From positions 3,799,501-3,863,500 of the forward strand of contig NZ_CP075175.1 in the NCBI RefSeq assembly GCF_021223605.1: a DNA stretch of 64,000 nucleotides, written 5' to 3'. Shown piece after piece: positions 16,795-26,729 of this stretch (position 1 is the first letter of the stretch; each line of letters opens with the position of its first letter). The DNA is from Paenibacillus sp. 481 (GTDB taxonomy: Bacteria > Bacillota > Bacilli > Paenibacillales > Paenibacillaceae). The notes beneath the pieces are model-generated. The model did no database searches, had not been told where the DNA came from, and saw nothing but the letters and a program-made list of their open reading frames with translations. The position numbers and the translations under genes are program-made.

Positions 16795-16876
16795 AACAAC
16801 GCCCTTCCGGCCTTTATGCTAATTAGATTCGCCACTAATTTGCAAAAAAGCATACCGGAAGGGTGCTGTTGTTTTG
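16795..16876 (+). terminator. Terminator of the met operon
   Basis: The long inverted repeat AACAACGCCCTTCCGG / CCGGAAGGGTGCTGTTG (one extra base in the right arm) encloses an AT-rich loop with a second small stem and ends in TTTT. Confidence 0.82.
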
Positions 16877-16932
16877 ACCCAATTTGTGATACGCTTATCA
16901 ATAGTTTAAACCTAACATGAGAGGAAGTGACT

Positions 16933-18081
16933 GTGACGATGATGTCACCGGTTGACCGCATATTGGACAAAGCGCTGCGCGGTGAACGTATCGACACGGA
17001 CGAATGCGTCACGTTGTTTGAATCCGATCAAGTGGAGAAAATGGGCCATGTTGCGAATGAAATGATGAAGAAGTGGCACCCCGATCCGCTTGCAACGTTC
17101 GTTATCGGGCGAAACGTCAACTACACGAATATTTGTGATGTGTATTGTCGGTTTTGCGCCTTCTACCGCTCTCCAGGATCGAATGAAGGATACGTACTAC
17201 CTGATGAAGTTATTTTTCAAAAAATTCAAGAAACCGTTGATGTAGGCGGTACCGAAATATTAATGCAAGGCGGCACGAATCCGAATTTGCCGTTTAGCTA
17301 CTATACTGATTTGTTGCGTGAAATTAAACGTCGCTTCCCGGACATCACGATGCACTCTTTTTCACCAGCTGAAATATGGAAAATGAAAGAAGTGTCTGAC
17401 GGTCTTTCATTGGAAGAAGTTGTGCGTCAAATTCACGAGGCAGGTTTGGATTCTTTGCCTGGTGGTGGAGCTGAAATTTTGGATGACCGTACACGTCGCA
17501 AGATTAGCCGCCTAAAAGGCTCTTGGCGCGATTGGATGGACGTCATGCAAACCGCTCACAAAGTCGGCATGAATACGACCGCAACGATGGTTATCGGCTT
17601 CGGTGAAACGATGGATGAGCGCGCGCTTCATTTGGAGCGTGTACGTACAGCACAAGATGAATGTCTTCAGAATGAATATTCATCAAAAGGTTTCCTTGCC
17701 TTTATTCCATGGACGTTCCAGCCAGATAACACACGGATGAAAGCAGAGCGCGTCTCGCCAGAGCAATATTTGAAGACGCTTGCCATTAGCCGGATTTACT
17801 TGGATAATATTCCGAACTTCCAAGCTTCATGGGTAACGATGGGGCCGGAAATCGGTAAAAAGACGCTTTCTTTCGGTTGCAACGACTTCGGAAGTACGAT
17901 GATCGAAGAAAACGTCGTATCTGCTGCTGGTGCTACGCATAAAGTTAATATTGAAAGCATTTTGCGTCTGATTCGTGAGGCAGGCAAAATTCCTGCGCAG
18001 CGCGATACGAAATATAACATTCTCCAAGTATTTGACGAGAACAATTCTGCGGTCACACGCGATTTTATTATGCAAAATTAG
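16933..18081 (+). CDS. mqnC: Cyclic dehypoxanthinyl futalosine synthase (MqnC)
   Basis: This 382-residue radical SAM enzyme catalyses the spiro-ring closure of dehypoxanthinyl futalosine in the alternative menaquinone pathway. The [4Fe-4S] cysteines are C68, C72 and C75 (CDVYCRFC). Other family motifs are GGTEILMQGGTNP and DSLPGGGAEIL. The start is taken as GTG 16933, spaced from AGAGGA; GTG 16927 is too close. Monocistronic, with its own terminator. It implies that this organism makes menaquinone through futalosine rather than through MenF/D/B. Confidence 0.93.
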   Translation: MTMMSPVDRILDKALRGERIDTDECVTLFESDQVEKMGHVANEMMKKWHPDPLATFVIGRNVNYTNICDVYCRFCAFYRSPGSNEGYVLPDEVIFQKIQETVDVGGTEILMQGGTNPNLPFSYYTDLLREIKRRFPDITMHSFSPAEIWKMKEVSDGLSLEEVVRQIHEAGLDSLPGGGAEILDDRTRRKISRLKGSWRDWMDVMQTAHKVGMNTTATMVIGFGETMDERALHLERVRTAQDECLQNEYSSKGFLAFIPWTFQPDNTRMKAERVSPEQYLKTLAISRIYLDNIPNFQASWVTMGPEIGKKTLSFGCNDFGSTMIEENVVSAAGATHKVNIESILRLIREAGKIPAQRDTKYNILQVFDENNSAVTRDFIMQN

Positions 18082-18100
18082 GACTCATACGTTTAACCAA

Positions 18101-18142
18101 AACGCACGTCGGAGCACTCCATGCTCTAACGTGCGTTTTTTT
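18101..18142 (+). terminator. Terminator of mqnC
   Basis: The stem AACGCACGT/ACGTGCGTT is followed by a T run. Confidence 0.85.
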
Positions 18143-18226
18143 GTACCTTCTTTTTTCCAAAAGCGTCTTCGTATATCTATTTCCTCGCTCCCATATACTG
18201 AATAAGGAACAGAAAGGAGTGAGTTC

Positions 18227-19144
18227 ATGGAACTGTTCACTGTGTCTATTCCGCAGGCAAAGCAAGATGATGTATTGTGCCTTTTCGAGCTGCTACAGCA
18301 AGAATTGGGCGATTTACATACAGAGACGGAAAGTGTAACGCTGGAACACAGCTGTTCAGACCAGCTGGCGTGGATTACGTGCCGTGGCGTACTACCGCAT
18401 TTTCATTTGGAGCAGCAAGGACATGAAGTGTGGAACCGTACCGCAAGGGCGTTAGCCGAATTTATTTTGGCATATAAGGAACAACCGCTTATTCGTACAC
18501 TTATCGCTCGTGAGTCCAAATATGATGCAGCAGACCGTGTCAAAGTAGAACGATACTGTATCCAACTGCTGAACGGTACGGATGATACGGGTGGAAAAGA
18601 ATCGCGAGTCAGGAGAAAAAGCAAGCTTGCGCGTTTGCTACGTACGTATTTAGAGGAACATACGGCGATTAATATCGATGGTTATATTCGATTTCGGTTG
18701 GACAGCTATATGAGTGAGCTAAAAGAGGTTGTCGAATATGCGATTGATGAGTTTGTACTTGAGCGACAATATCAAGAATTTATCGGGCTACTTAAATATT
18801 TCGTATTTATTCAAGATACGAAAATTCCGTTGGCTCACTTGATGCACAAAGGCGGACATGAGTTTTCGTTGTTGAATGAACAACTTCAACCGCTAGAACC
18901 AACGCATGTTGTAGACGGTATGGTCGTTGAAATGATCGATTGCGACATGGAAATGGAGGATATGATCGTAAGTACGCTGATCAATGTGTCGCCGCAAAAC
19001 ATTATTATACATACACGCGAGCCGGAGTCGCAGGTTATTAAGACGATCCAGCAAATTTTTGAATCGCGTGTGCAAGTGTGTGTATATTGCATCTCCTGCC
19101 AGCCGTTTTTGAGCGATGAAATTCAGCCGGAGGCTTACCCTTGA
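18227..19144 (+). CDS. ytxC: YtxC-like sporulation protein
   Basis: A 305-residue soluble protein, predominantly helical at the centre (YIRFRLDSYMSELKEVVEYAID), matching the YtxC family. In B. subtilis ytxC also lies directly upstream of thrS, which supports the assignment. The family is tied to sporulation by conservation in spore formers; its biochemical role is unknown. The C-terminal region contains two cysteines close together (CVYCISC). The start ATG follows AAAGGAGTG. Confidence 0.85.
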   Translation: MELFTVSIPQAKQDDVLCLFELLQQELGDLHTETESVTLEHSCSDQLAWITCRGVLPHFHLEQQGHEVWNRTARALAEFILAYKEQPLIRTLIARESKYDAADRVKVERYCIQLLNGTDDTGGKESRVRRKSKLARLLRTYLEEHTAINIDGYIRFRLDSYMSELKEVVEYAIDEFVLERQYQEFIGLLKYFVFIQDTKIPLAHLMHKGGHEFSLLNEQLQPLEPTHVVDGMVVEMIDCDMEMEDMIVSTLINVSPQNIIIHTREPESQVIKTIQQIFESRVQVCVYCISCQPFLSDEIQPEAYP

Positions 19145-19169
19145 CCGTTGATTGATTATCGCATATAAT
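19141..19169 (+). promoter_or_regulatory. Sigma-A promoter of the thrS leader
   Basis: TTGACC (19141-19146), overlapping the ytxC stop, and TATAAT (19164-19169) have a 17-bp spacer. The transcript should start near 19176. Confidence 0.82.
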
Positions 19170-19189
19170 ATGCCGTATTGAACGATTAG

Positions 19190-19517
19190 TTGGATACAGG
19201 CTATGCGACGATGAAGACATGAATGTCGGACGGAACCGTCCAGAGAGAGGGAACTTGGCTGTAATTCCCTTCGGTGTACACCTACATTTACCCCTTCTGA
19301 GCAGTGAATGGGAACCTCAACATAAGCCCACATGAAGATTGATATACGATCGGTGTATGGACTTATAGTTGAACAGTAACATTTACCGCGTCATTCCCGA
19401 TAACGAATGCTCAAGGATTTCAATACCCTTTGCTTTGATGTACGTGCAGTAGGGATTGCAATCGAATGAGGGTGGAACCACGAGTTTATTTGCGAATAGA
19501 CACTCGTCCCTTTTTTT
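19190..19517 (+). promoter_or_regulatory. T-box leader controlling thrS
   Basis: The T-box sequence GAGGGTGGAACCACGAG is at 19468-19484. It is followed by a terminator hairpin, ACGAGT (19480-19485) with ACTCGT (19502-19507), then CCC and seven T. Upstream, stem I carries paired blocks such as GACGGAACCGTC. Uncharged tRNA-Thr should favour the antiterminator and allow thrS expression. I could not fix the specifier codon with confidence; ACC triplets occur in the relevant stretch. Confidence 0.92.
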
Positions 19518-19568
19518 AGGGCGGGTGTTTTTTTATTTTGTCATAGTGATTTTGAGGGGGATATTAGA

Positions 19569-21542
19569 ATGTCTATTGTTAAAATTACGTTGCCAGACGG
19601 CGCTGTACGCGAATATGAGCGTGGCTCCACGATTGAAGATGTGGCGGCTTCGATTAGCAGCGGTTTGAAAAAGAACGCTTTAGCCGGCAAAATCGACGGT
19701 AAAGTCGTTGATTTGTACACGCCGCTTGAGCAAGATGCGAAAGTGGAAATCGTGATGCCGGATTCCGCAGACGGACTTGAAGTGATGCGTCATAGTACAG
19801 CTCACTTGATGGCGCAAGCGATTAAGCGCCTGTACAAAGATGCAGACTTAAAGCTGGGTATCGGTCCAGTTATTGAAGATGGTTTCTACTATGACATCGA
19901 CCTTGACGTGTCTTTGACACCTGAAGATTTGCCGAAAATTGAAAAAGAAATGGATCGCATCGTATCTGAGAACTTGCCGATTAGCCGTCGCGTCGTATCT
20001 CGTGATGAAGCTTTGCGCATTTTCGGAGAGTTAGGCGATAACTTGAAGTTGGAGCTTATTAACGATTTGCCAGCAGACGTTGAGCTTACGATTTATGATC
20101 AAGGCGAATTTTTCGACTTGTGCCGTGGGCCGCACGTTCCTTCTACAGGCAAGTTGAAAGTGTTCAAGCTGTTGAACTTGGCGGGCGCTTATTGGCGTGG
20201 AGATGCTAAAAATAAGATGTTGCAACGTATTTACGGTACAGCATTCCCGAAAAAAGCACAGCTGGACGAGCATTTGCACTTGCTGGAAGAGGCGAAGAAA
20301 CGCGATCACCGCAAGCTCGGTAAAGAGTTGAAAATTTTCAGCTTCTCGCGTGAAGTTGGACAAGGCTTGCCAATTTGGCTGCCGAATGGTGCTACTTTGC
20401 GCCGTACGATGGAGCGCTACATTGTTGATTTGGAAGAGCGTTTGGGCTACAGCCACGTGTACACGCCAGTATTGGCTAACGTAGAGCTATACAAAATTTC
20501 CGGCCACTGGGAACATTACAGTGAGGATATGTTCCCGAAAATGGAGATGGACAACGAGGAACTCGTCCTTCGCCCGATGAACTGTCCGCACCATATGATG
20601 GTGTATAAGAGTGATCTGCGCAGCTACCGCGAATTGCCGATTCGTATTGCGGAGCTCGGCACGATGCACCGCTACGAAATGTCCGGTGCGCTTACAGGCT
20701 TGCACCGTGTACGTGCGATGACATTGAACGATGCGCACATTTTCTGCCGTCCGGATCAAATTAAAGAAGAGTTTGCACGCGTTGTAAACTTGATTCGCCG
20801 CGTCTATGACGATTTCGGTATCAAAGACTATCGTTTCCGTTTGTCTTACCGTGATCCGCAAGATACGGAGAAGTATTTCCAAGACGATCAAATGTGGGAA
20901 ATGTCGCAACGTATGCTGCGCGAAGTGGTAGAAGAGCTTGGCTTGGACTTCTATGAAGCAGAAGGCGAAGCAGCATTCTATGGTCCGAAGCTTGACGTTC
21001 AAATTAAGACAGCGCTTGGCAAAGAAGAGACGTTGTCCACAGCACAGCTTGATTTCTTGCTGCCAGAACGCTTCCAGCTTGAATACGTGGGCGATGATGG
21101 ACAGAAGCATCGTCCGGTCGTTATTCACCGCGGTATTATCAGTACGATGGAGCGTATGACTGCGTTCTTGCTGGAGAACTTTGCAGGCGCATTGCCGCTC
21201 TGGTTGTCACCGATTCAAGCGAAGATTATTCCGGTATCGCCTACTTACGAAGCGTATGCAAAAGAAGTAGAAGAAGCGATGAAGGAAGCGGGCATCCGTG
21301 TGGAAGCTGACTTGCGCAATGAGAAGCTCGGCTACAAAATTCGCGAAGCACAGCTTGAGAAAATGTCGTACATGCTCGTTGTCGGTGAGAACGAGAAAAA
21401 TAATGGCGCTGTCTCCGTGCGTAAACGTGGAGAGGGCGACCTCGGAATTCAGCCGCTTGCTGATGTGATTGCGAAGCTGCAAGAAGAAATTCGCAGCCGT
21501 CACGTTGCACAAGCGACGAAACCCGAATCCAACGAAAAATAA
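19569..21542 (+). CDS. thrS: Threonyl-tRNA synthetase
   Basis: This 657-residue class II aminoacyl-tRNA synthetase charges tRNA-Thr. Domain order: TGS (1-62), the editing/SAD domain (about 70-240, with [11 protein letters not shown]), the catalytic core (about 270-535, with the zinc-site segment [12 protein letters not shown] and a second zinc His in VIHRG), and the C-terminal anticodon-binding domain (about 540-645). The length is normal. The start follows GAGGGGG. Expression is controlled by the T-box leader just upstream. Confidence 0.97.
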   Translation: MSIVKITLPDGAVREYERGSTIEDVAASISSGLKKNALAGKIDGKVVDLYTPLEQDAKVEIVMPDSADGLEVMRHSTAHLMAQAIKRLYKDADLKLGIGPVIEDGFYYDIDLDVSLTPEDLPKIEKEMDRIVSENLPISRRVVSRDEALRIFGELGDNLKLELINDLPADVELTIYDQGEFFDLCRGPHVPSTGKLKVFKLLNLAGAYWRGDAKNKMLQRIYGTAFPKKAQLDEHLHLLEEAKKRDHRKLGKELKIFSFSREVGQGLPIWLPNGATLRRTMERYIVDLEERLGYSHVYTPVLANVELYKISGHWEHYSEDMFPKMEMDNEELVLRPMNCPHHMMVYKSDLRSYRELPIRIAELGTMHRYEMSGALTGLHRVRAMTLNDAHIFCRPDQIKEEFARVVNLIRRVYDDFGIKDYRFRLSYRDPQDTEKYFQDDQMWEMSQRMLREVVEELGLDFYEAEGEAAFYGPKLDVQIKTALGKEETLSTAQLDFLLPERFQLEYVGDDGQKHRPVVIHRGIISTMERMTAFLLENFAGALPLWLSPIQAKIIPVSPTYEAYAKEVEEAMKEAGIRVEADLRNEKLGYKIREAQLEKMSYMLVVGENEKNNGAVSVRKRGEGDLGIQPLADVIAKLQEEIRSRHVAQATKPESNEK

Positions 21543-21553
21543 TCGTGGTTAAC

Positions 21554-21593
21554 ATGGCGTGCTTACTGGGAACGGTGAGCACGCCATTTTTTT
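21554..21593 (+). terminator. Terminator of thrS
   Basis: The stem ATGGCGTGCTTAC/GTGAGCACGCCAT (G-T pairs, one unpaired base) is followed by seven T. Confidence 0.9.
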
Positions 21594-21705
21594 GTCCTTT
21601 TTTGCTCAGGTGCTTGGCGTTGTAGGCTGGACAGGAAAACGTGTATAAAAGGCGAATAAGTAGGATGGGTCAAAAAATGCATGAGCATGTCAAGGGGGAA
21701 CATTG

Positions 21706-22164
21706 ATGAATAAGCGGCATGAAGTTTTATTTAACCAGCTTGATTTTTCCCGGAAAGTGACTTTAGATATTGTGGAGTTCATCACCGAAGAGCAAGCCAA
21801 CATCATACCAACAGGATTCAACAACAATATCCGTTGGAATTTAGGCCACATTTTCGTCGATCAATATTTATGGATTCAGCATTTAACCAAAGAACGGATC
21901 GAGATTCCAGATGGGTACTTGGAATGGTTTAATTACGGGACTAGCCCAGCGAATTGGGATTCATCAATACCTGACTTGCAAACGCTTACTCAGTTGCTCG
22001 AGCAGCAACCTGCATTCATTCGGGCAACTTATGCCGAACGGTTGGAACAAACATTTTCAGAAACCGAACTAGGGATGAATACCATTTCTCAAGTATTAGT
22101 TCGAACCATTTATCACGAAGGGCTACATACTGGGGCCATTCAAGCGTTACGCAAATTTGTGTAA
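21706..22164 (+). CDS. DinB-family putative metal-dependent protein
   Basis: A 152-residue four-helix-bundle protein. The three histidines that bind metal in the DinB/YfiT superfamily are visible: one in WNLGHIFVDQ and two in IYHEGLHTGAI. The start is ATG 21706, seven bases after GGGGG. Many members use thiol cofactors such as bacillithiol for transferase reactions or are of unknown function; nothing in the neighbourhood narrows this. Monocistronic. Confidence 0.82.
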   Translation: MNKRHEVLFNQLDFSRKVTLDIVEFITEEQANIIPTGFNNNIRWNLGHIFVDQYLWIQHLTKERIEIPDGYLEWFNYGTSPANWDSSIPDLQTLTQLLEQQPAFIRATYAERLEQTFSETELGMNTISQVLVRTIYHEGLHTGAIQALRKFV

Positions 22165-22230
22165 GTGGCATAGTAATATGAATAATAAACCATTTAACGG
22201 GGTAACCTTCCCTCTAGGAAACAAACCATA

Positions 22231-22247
22231 TGTTAACAAATCGTTAA
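22231..22247 (+). promoter_or_regulatory. WalR-like direct repeat upstream of the 3D-domain gene
   Basis: TGTTAA, five bases, then CGTTAA matches the WalR (YycF) box TGTWAH-N5-TGTWAH at 11 of 12 positions and lies ahead of a cell-wall gene, the usual WalR target. Confidence 0.45.
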
Positions 22248-22272
22248 CCAGGGAAGGAACGTTACATTTAAC

Positions 22273-22932
22273 ATGAGATCACATGAGCAAACGAAGTATA
22301 CGACCACGCACAACATGAACGTGTCACGATTTAAAGTTATGACGGCGCTGTTCATGACCGCTATGATTTGTTTAGTTATTGGCACGGCTTCAGCCTCTGC
22401 CGCCTCTACGGTTCATGTAAAGCCAGATGCGAAAGCAAAAACGGTGCCAGTTAACGGGCAGGCTGCCAATAACGGGCGAACGTGGCAATCGTATATGGAC
22501 CAAGCTTTTGCGCCCGTAAATCAGCTAGTACTCGACAAGGTCCATGTCATTGCCACTGGCTATACAGCAGGTATTGAATCAACAGGCAAAAGGCCAGGGC
22601 ATCCTGAGTACGGAATTACGTATTCAGGTGTAAAAGTGCGTCGTGGGTACGTGTCTACGATAGCGGCTGACTTAAAGGAGTTCCCGCTAGGTTCTATCTT
22701 GTATATCCCTGATTACGGATATGGGGTAGTTGCGGATATTGGTGGCAAAATTAAAGGTAAAAAAATTGATTTATATTTTGATACGACGAAGCAAGTATTT
22801 AACCAATGGGGAAAAAAAGAGGTTGAAGTTCAGTTGATTAAACGTGGTAATGGCAAATTGACGGAGCAAATGTTCAAGCAATTAAATGAAGCCGTGTTTA
22901 AGCATGGTGGTGTACCAAAATCCATGCTTTAA
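22273..22932 (+). CDS. Secreted 3D-domain protein (cell-wall hydrolase type)
   Basis: A 219-residue protein with an N-terminal signal segment (hydrophobic 22-40, cleavage near ASA/SAA). The C-terminal half is a 3D domain named after its conserved aspartates: [28 protein letters not shown], then [20 protein letters not shown]. The fold is the double-psi barrel of MltA/Sps-type lytic enzymes. There is no LysM domain, unlike B. subtilis YocH. ATG 22315 is an alternative start that gives a more standard signal peptide and leaves room for a promoter after the WalR-like box. Confidence 0.85.
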   Translation: MRSHEQTKYTTTHNMNVSRFKVMTALFMTAMICLVIGTASASAASTVHVKPDAKAKTVPVNGQAANNGRTWQSYMDQAFAPVNQLVLDKVHVIATGYTAGIESTGKRPGHPEYGITYSGVKVRRGYVSTIAADLKEFPLGSILYIPDYGYGVVADIGGKIKGKKIDLYFDTTKQVFNQWGKKEVEVQLIKRGNGKLTEQMFKQLNEAVFKHGGVPKSML

Positions 22933-23111
22933 AAAGGCGGATGACCGCATAATTACATGAGTAGCTTGGTGCAGCAGTTGGGTTAACCTGCTAAGAGCAC
23001 CATCGCATAAACACATTAGAGACATCGCATAATAGTTGTTGTGGAAATGACCTTTCCCAAATAAACAATGTCTGCACGATGATGCAGGTGTTGATGCGGA
23101 GGTGTTATGCG

Positions 23112-23333
23112 ATGGCTAGACGTAACAACAGATCTGGTGCAAATCAAGCAGGTGCTCAAACAGGTGCTCACGTAGGTGCTTCACAGGGATTTGCGAACCA
23201 AAACGAATTCGCTAACGAACAATTCGGAGCGGAATTTGCTGAAGAAGCAGGTGCTGCGGGTACTGCAGGTATTGCAGGTGCTAGTGCTCGAAATAAAGCA
23301 TCACAGAATTCGGCCTCTAACTCGCAACAGTAA
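23112..23333 (+). CDS. Gamma-type small acid-soluble spore protein
   Basis: A 73-residue protein starting at ATG 23112 after GGAGGTG. Its Asn/Gln/Ala/Gly-rich composition and the block NEQFGAEFAEEAG, which resembles the FGTEFASET repeat of SspE, identify a gamma-type SASP. These proteins are stored in the spore core and degraded by Gpr at germination to supply amino acids. It is expected to be transcribed in the forespore by sigma-G; I did not find a convincing sigma-G promoter by eye. A terminator follows. Confidence 0.85.
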   Translation: MARRNNRSGANQAGAQTGAHVGASQGFANQNEFANEQFGAEFAEEAGAAGTAGIAGASARNKASQNSASNSQQ

Positions 23334-23399
23334 GCTTGTGTATGGAGATGATTGATGTAGCTTTCGTGTGGCATTCAGCCTGCGTGAGAGGCAACATGA

Positions 23400-23429
23400 A
23401 CGACCGCCTTTGTAGGGCGGTCGTTTTTG
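23400..23429 (+). terminator. Terminator after the SASP gene
   Basis: The stem ACGACCGCC/GGCGGTCGT is followed by a T run. Confidence 0.88.
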
Positions 23430-23577
23430 TGTGTACAAATATGAATTTATTCCCACATCCTCCGCCTCTAGACCGATATACAAATACTTCCGTCGCCACT
23501 AGCATGAAATGCCAGTTTTCTTTACACTGAAGCTAGAAGATGAAGAAGACGAAGTTCAGCGAAATGGAGGGTGTTTT

Positions 23578-24405
23578 ATGGTTAAAGGCACACGATGGCT
23601 CGGTGGTTTGGGCTTGATTATGTTAGGTATCTTTTTTATGCTTAAGCAACTAAATATTATCGATATTGAACTGGCAGATCTATTCCGGACATTCTGGCCG
23701 GTTTTCCTTCTTGTGTATGGATGTTATATGTTAGTCAAAAGAGTGTGGTGGTCCATTTTAGTTCTTATTATCGGAGCCTACTTATTATTACGTAATTTAG
23801 GACTGGTCACATACTCACTAGGCGATATCATACCGTTTCTGCTTCCCGTTGGCCTCGTTGCGCTCGGTATTTCTTTTTTGCTGAAGCCTAAAAATAACAC
23901 AGATTTTAGTGTGTCACCGTACCCGAATGTATACAAAGACGATATGGGTATGCATGATGTTTACGGTAATCCCGAAATGGCTGCAGATAATTGGATGAAG
24001 GATAATCCATATACCACCCCACCCATTAAACTTAAGAAGTCGAGTTTTCTAGGTAATATTCAGCTTGGCAAAGAATACTGGGAGCTCAAGCCGCTCGATG
24101 TTAGTCAATTTATCGGGGATACGATAATCGATTTGACGAGAGCACAAATTCCTTACGGTAAAACGGATATTAACATCTCCTCTTTTATTGGGGATGTCAA
24201 AGTATTTCTTCCTTATGATATGGATTTAGGGCTTAACATCACGACATCTGCTGTCATCGGAGAGGTGAATGTGCTAGGGGAAAAGAAGGAAGGGATAGGA
24301 AATACGGGAAGTATGACTACTCCACATTTTTATGAGACAGGCAAAAAAATACATATTTCGATCAATACGTTAATCGGTACCGTAAAAGTTACACGGGTAG
24401 GTTAA
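23578..24405 (+). CDS. liaF: LiaF-like membrane inhibitor of LiaS
   Basis: A 275-residue protein starting at ATG 23578 after GGAGGG. Residues about 1-105 hold several short transmembrane segments. The C-terminal domain (about 165-275, with FIGDTIIDLTRAQIP and SSFIGDVKVFLP repeats) is the LiaF/cell-wall-active antibiotic response beta-helix-like domain. LiaF keeps the LiaS kinase silent without envelope stress. The three genes liaF, liaS and liaR are separated by 2 and 12 bp and form one operon. Confidence 0.9.
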   Translation: MVKGTRWLGGLGLIMLGIFFMLKQLNIIDIELADLFRTFWPVFLLVYGCYMLVKRVWWSILVLIIGAYLLLRNLGLVTYSLGDIIPFLLPVGLVALGISFLLKPKNNTDFSVSPYPNVYKDDMGMHDVYGNPEMAADNWMKDNPYTTPPIKLKKSSFLGNIQLGKEYWELKPLDVSQFIGDTIIDLTRAQIPYGKTDINISSFIGDVKVFLPYDMDLGLNITTSAVIGEVNVLGEKKEGIGNTGSMTTPHFYETGKKIHISINTLIGTVKVTRVG

Positions 24406-24407
24406 GC

Positions 24408-25472
24408 ATGATTACGCGTTGGATTCGCAGCACAGATAGTACAAAATGGGAACTACTCTTATCGTTCATTGTTGTCGGTTGCCTAACTATCATTGGATTA
24501 TGGTTTGCCTTAGATAACGTACTTGTCGATGATAATTGGTGGATGTACGTCGTCGTTCTTATTTTATCGATAGCATTGATCGCCGGTTATGTAACGGGGT
24601 TGAGGATACAGCGTCGTTTAGATGTGCTGCAAGAGCATATGATGCAAGTAACGAAAGGGAATTGGTCGGTTCGAATACCGGTTCAGGACAGCAACGGCTT
24701 CAGTCCATTGTACGAGGACTTTAATAACATGATTAACGAAATTGAACCGAAGCTACACTTGCTGCAAAAATTGTCGGAACAAGATGTAATGGAGCGTGAT
24801 CAGGAACGCGAGGCGGTTATCGTAGAAGAACGTCGGCGATTGGCGCGTGATTTGCACGATACCGTCAGTCAGCAATTGTTCGCGCTGCATATGGCATCAT
24901 CATCACTACCTAAGGTGATGGATTTGGATGAGCAAAGGGCGCGTATTTTGGTCGAGCAGCTTATTCAAATGTCGCATACGGCCCAACGGCAAATGCGGGT
25001 GTTAATTGCGCAGCTGAGGCCGTTGGAGTTGAATGGACATACCTTGCAAGAGGCATTGCAGCAATGGTTTCCCGATTATTGCCGCCAAAATGGACTGCAA
25101 GGCAAGATTGAGGTTGACGTTCGAACGAACTTGTCCGAAGCGAAGGAATATCAATGCTTTCTCATGATTCAAGAAGCAATGGCCAATGTGGTCAAGCACG
25201 CCCGAGCTAGACAAGTTACGCTAACGCTGCACGAAACGCAGCGGCAAGTTGTATTGGTGGTAGCTGACGATGGCATCGGGTTCGATTTACAGTCAGCTAG
25301 AGGAACAGGCAGCTACGGTTTACTGACGATGCGTGAAAGAGTCGATAAATTAGGGGGCCATTTGGACCTTATTAGTCAATCAGGAGCGGGGACGACAATT
25401 CGCGCTTACATTCCTTTATTTGAAGAGATTGCGCTTGTTGAAGATACAGAGCTGGGCATGGATTCCGACTAG
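24408..25472 (+). CDS. liaS: LiaS-like sensor histidine kinase
   Basis: A 354-residue intramembrane-sensing kinase: two membrane helices (about 14-36 and 45-66) with a very short external loop, HAMP (about 65-118), the HisKA_3 dimerisation helix with the phospho-acceptor H150 in ARDLHDTVSQQL, and the HATPase domain with the N-box QEAMANVVKHA and G-box ADDGIGFD. It phosphorylates LiaR when cell-wall antibiotics disturb the lipid II cycle. All catalytic motifs are intact, unlike the ComP-like protein later in the window. Confidence 0.93.
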   Translation: MITRWIRSTDSTKWELLLSFIVVGCLTIIGLWFALDNVLVDDNWWMYVVVLILSIALIAGYVTGLRIQRRLDVLQEHMMQVTKGNWSVRIPVQDSNGFSPLYEDFNNMINEIEPKLHLLQKLSEQDVMERDQEREAVIVEERRRLARDLHDTVSQQLFALHMASSSLPKVMDLDEQRARILVEQLIQMSHTAQRQMRVLIAQLRPLELNGHTLQEALQQWFPDYCRQNGLQGKIEVDVRTNLSEAKEYQCFLMIQEAMANVVKHARARQVTLTLHETQRQVVLVVADDGIGFDLQSARGTGSYGLLTMRERVDKLGGHLDLISQSGAGTTIRAYIPLFEEIALVEDTELGMDSD

Positions 25473-25484
25473 GGGGAAAGTTCA

Positions 25485-26147
25485 ATGGGGCAGTCGATTA
25501 AAGTGTTTCTTGTTGATGATCACGAAATGGTTCGTCTTGGCTTAAAAACGTATCTCATGCTAGATCCTGAGATCGAGATCGTTGGCGAAGCGAGCGGTGG
25601 GCTGCATGCGATACAGGAGATAGCCCAATTAGCAGCCAAGCAGCAATTGCCTGATCTTGTGCTTATGGATTTAATGATGCCCGAGATAAGCGGAGTAGAG
25701 GCTACGCGGCAGTTGGTGCAGCAGTATGCCGATTTGAAAATTATGATGCTTACCAGCTTTATGGAAGATGAGCAAGTCGTAGAAGCGATACAAGCAGGAG
25801 CTGTTAGCTACGTTCTAAAAACCGTATCTGCAGATGAACTTGTAAGCGCTTTGCGGAGTGTCGTTCGTGGGATGCCCGTAATGAGCGGCGACGTATCACA
25901 AGCGCTGACACGCGGCTTGCGCAAGCTGGCAGCACAGCCGATTCGTGACGGGATTACGGAGCGGGAGATGGAAGTGCTGCTACTTATTTCAGAGGGGAAG
26001 TCCAATAGTGACATTGCCGATGAGCTGCACATTAGCATTAAGACCGTAAAAACACATGTATCCAACTTATTAATGAAATGTGAACTGCAAGATCGAACAC
26101 AGCTTGCAGTGTTGGCGTTTCGAAAAGGGTGGGCTAAGAGTGGTTAA
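25485..26147 (+). CDS. liaR: LiaR-like NarL-family response regulator
   Basis: A 220-residue regulator: receiver domain (1-125, phospho-acceptor D62, acidic pocket D11-D12, conserved K in VSYVLKT) and C-terminal LuxR/NarL helix-turn-helix (about 150-215, ITEREMEVLLLISEGKSNSDIA). It is the partner of the upstream kinase and activates envelope-stress genes. The start follows GGGGGAAAG. No LiaR operator was identified in front of the operon. Confidence 0.93.
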   Translation: MGQSIKVFLVDDHEMVRLGLKTYLMLDPEIEIVGEASGGLHAIQEIAQLAAKQQLPDLVLMDLMMPEISGVEATRQLVQQYADLKIMMLTSFMEDEQVVEAIQAGAVSYVLKTVSADELVSALRSVVRGMPVMSGDVSQALTRGLRKLAAQPIRDGITEREMEVLLLISEGKSNSDIADELHISIKTVKTHVSNLLMKCELQDRTQLAVLAFRKGWAKSG

Positions 26148-26219
26148 AGGACATGCATTTCGTCTATCCTATAGCTACAGTCTAAATAGAGCGCTTGAGC
26201 GACGAGGGTGAACATTTGA

Positions 26220-26630
26220 ATGCAGTCTTTACATAGTACGGTGTCAAATCAAATATTTCGTATCCAAGAGGTAACGGAAGCTTTGGAACCACTTGGGTTT
26301 TCGATCGGTGGTAATTGGAGCTATGAGGGCGGAAGTTATGATTGCCCGTTAAACGATGATCATACGCTATGGCTGCGTATCCCGTTTAAAGCGTTGGAGA
26401 ATGTTTATGACAATGAAGTGGATGACGGCGAGGGACATATTCGGTTGCTGGAGCCAATCGTTCTCAAGCATGTGTATTGCGAAGGAAATGATAAGACAGC
26501 AGGCGCGCCAATGTTGAGCGCAGTAGTCAATCAATTTCAAGCGCCTGCTAACGTTGATGCTGAGCTGTCTGCTGACGATGTGGGCAAAGCTCGTCATCGT
26601 TTAGCAGAGGCTGAACGTAGACTTGGTTAG
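26220..26630 (+). CDS. YugN-like family protein
   Basis: A 136-residue soluble protein. The pattern GFSIGGNWSYEGGSYDCPL followed by YLRIP-type strands (LWLRIPFKALE) and VLKHVYCEGND identifies the YugN-like family of Bacillales. No function is known. The C-terminal helix (ADDVGKARHRLAEAERRL) is charged. The start follows GAGGGTG. It ends in its own terminator. Confidence 0.8.
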   Translation: MQSLHSTVSNQIFRIQEVTEALEPLGFSIGGNWSYEGGSYDCPLNDDHTLWLRIPFKALENVYDNEVDDGEGHIRLLEPIVLKHVYCEGNDKTAGAPMLSAVVNQFQAPANVDAELSADDVGKARHRLAEAERRLG

Positions 26631-26650
26631 CTGTTTGGAGTAAGTGAAGT

Positions 26651-26682
26651 CAACCACAAACTGATGTGGTTGGCTTTTTTTA
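26651..26682 (+). terminator. Terminator after the yugN-like gene
   Basis: The stem CAACCACA/TGTGGTTG is followed by GC and seven T. Confidence 0.9.
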
Positions 26683-26729
26683 TGGAATGTTATCGAAGTT
26701 TATAACCTTTTATTTTGTATTATCCTTTT

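Noticed and set aside
20487..21128. 213-codon minus-strand frame inside thrS
   Set aside because: It is a shadow of the conserved thrS frame, with no binding site or recognisable domain.
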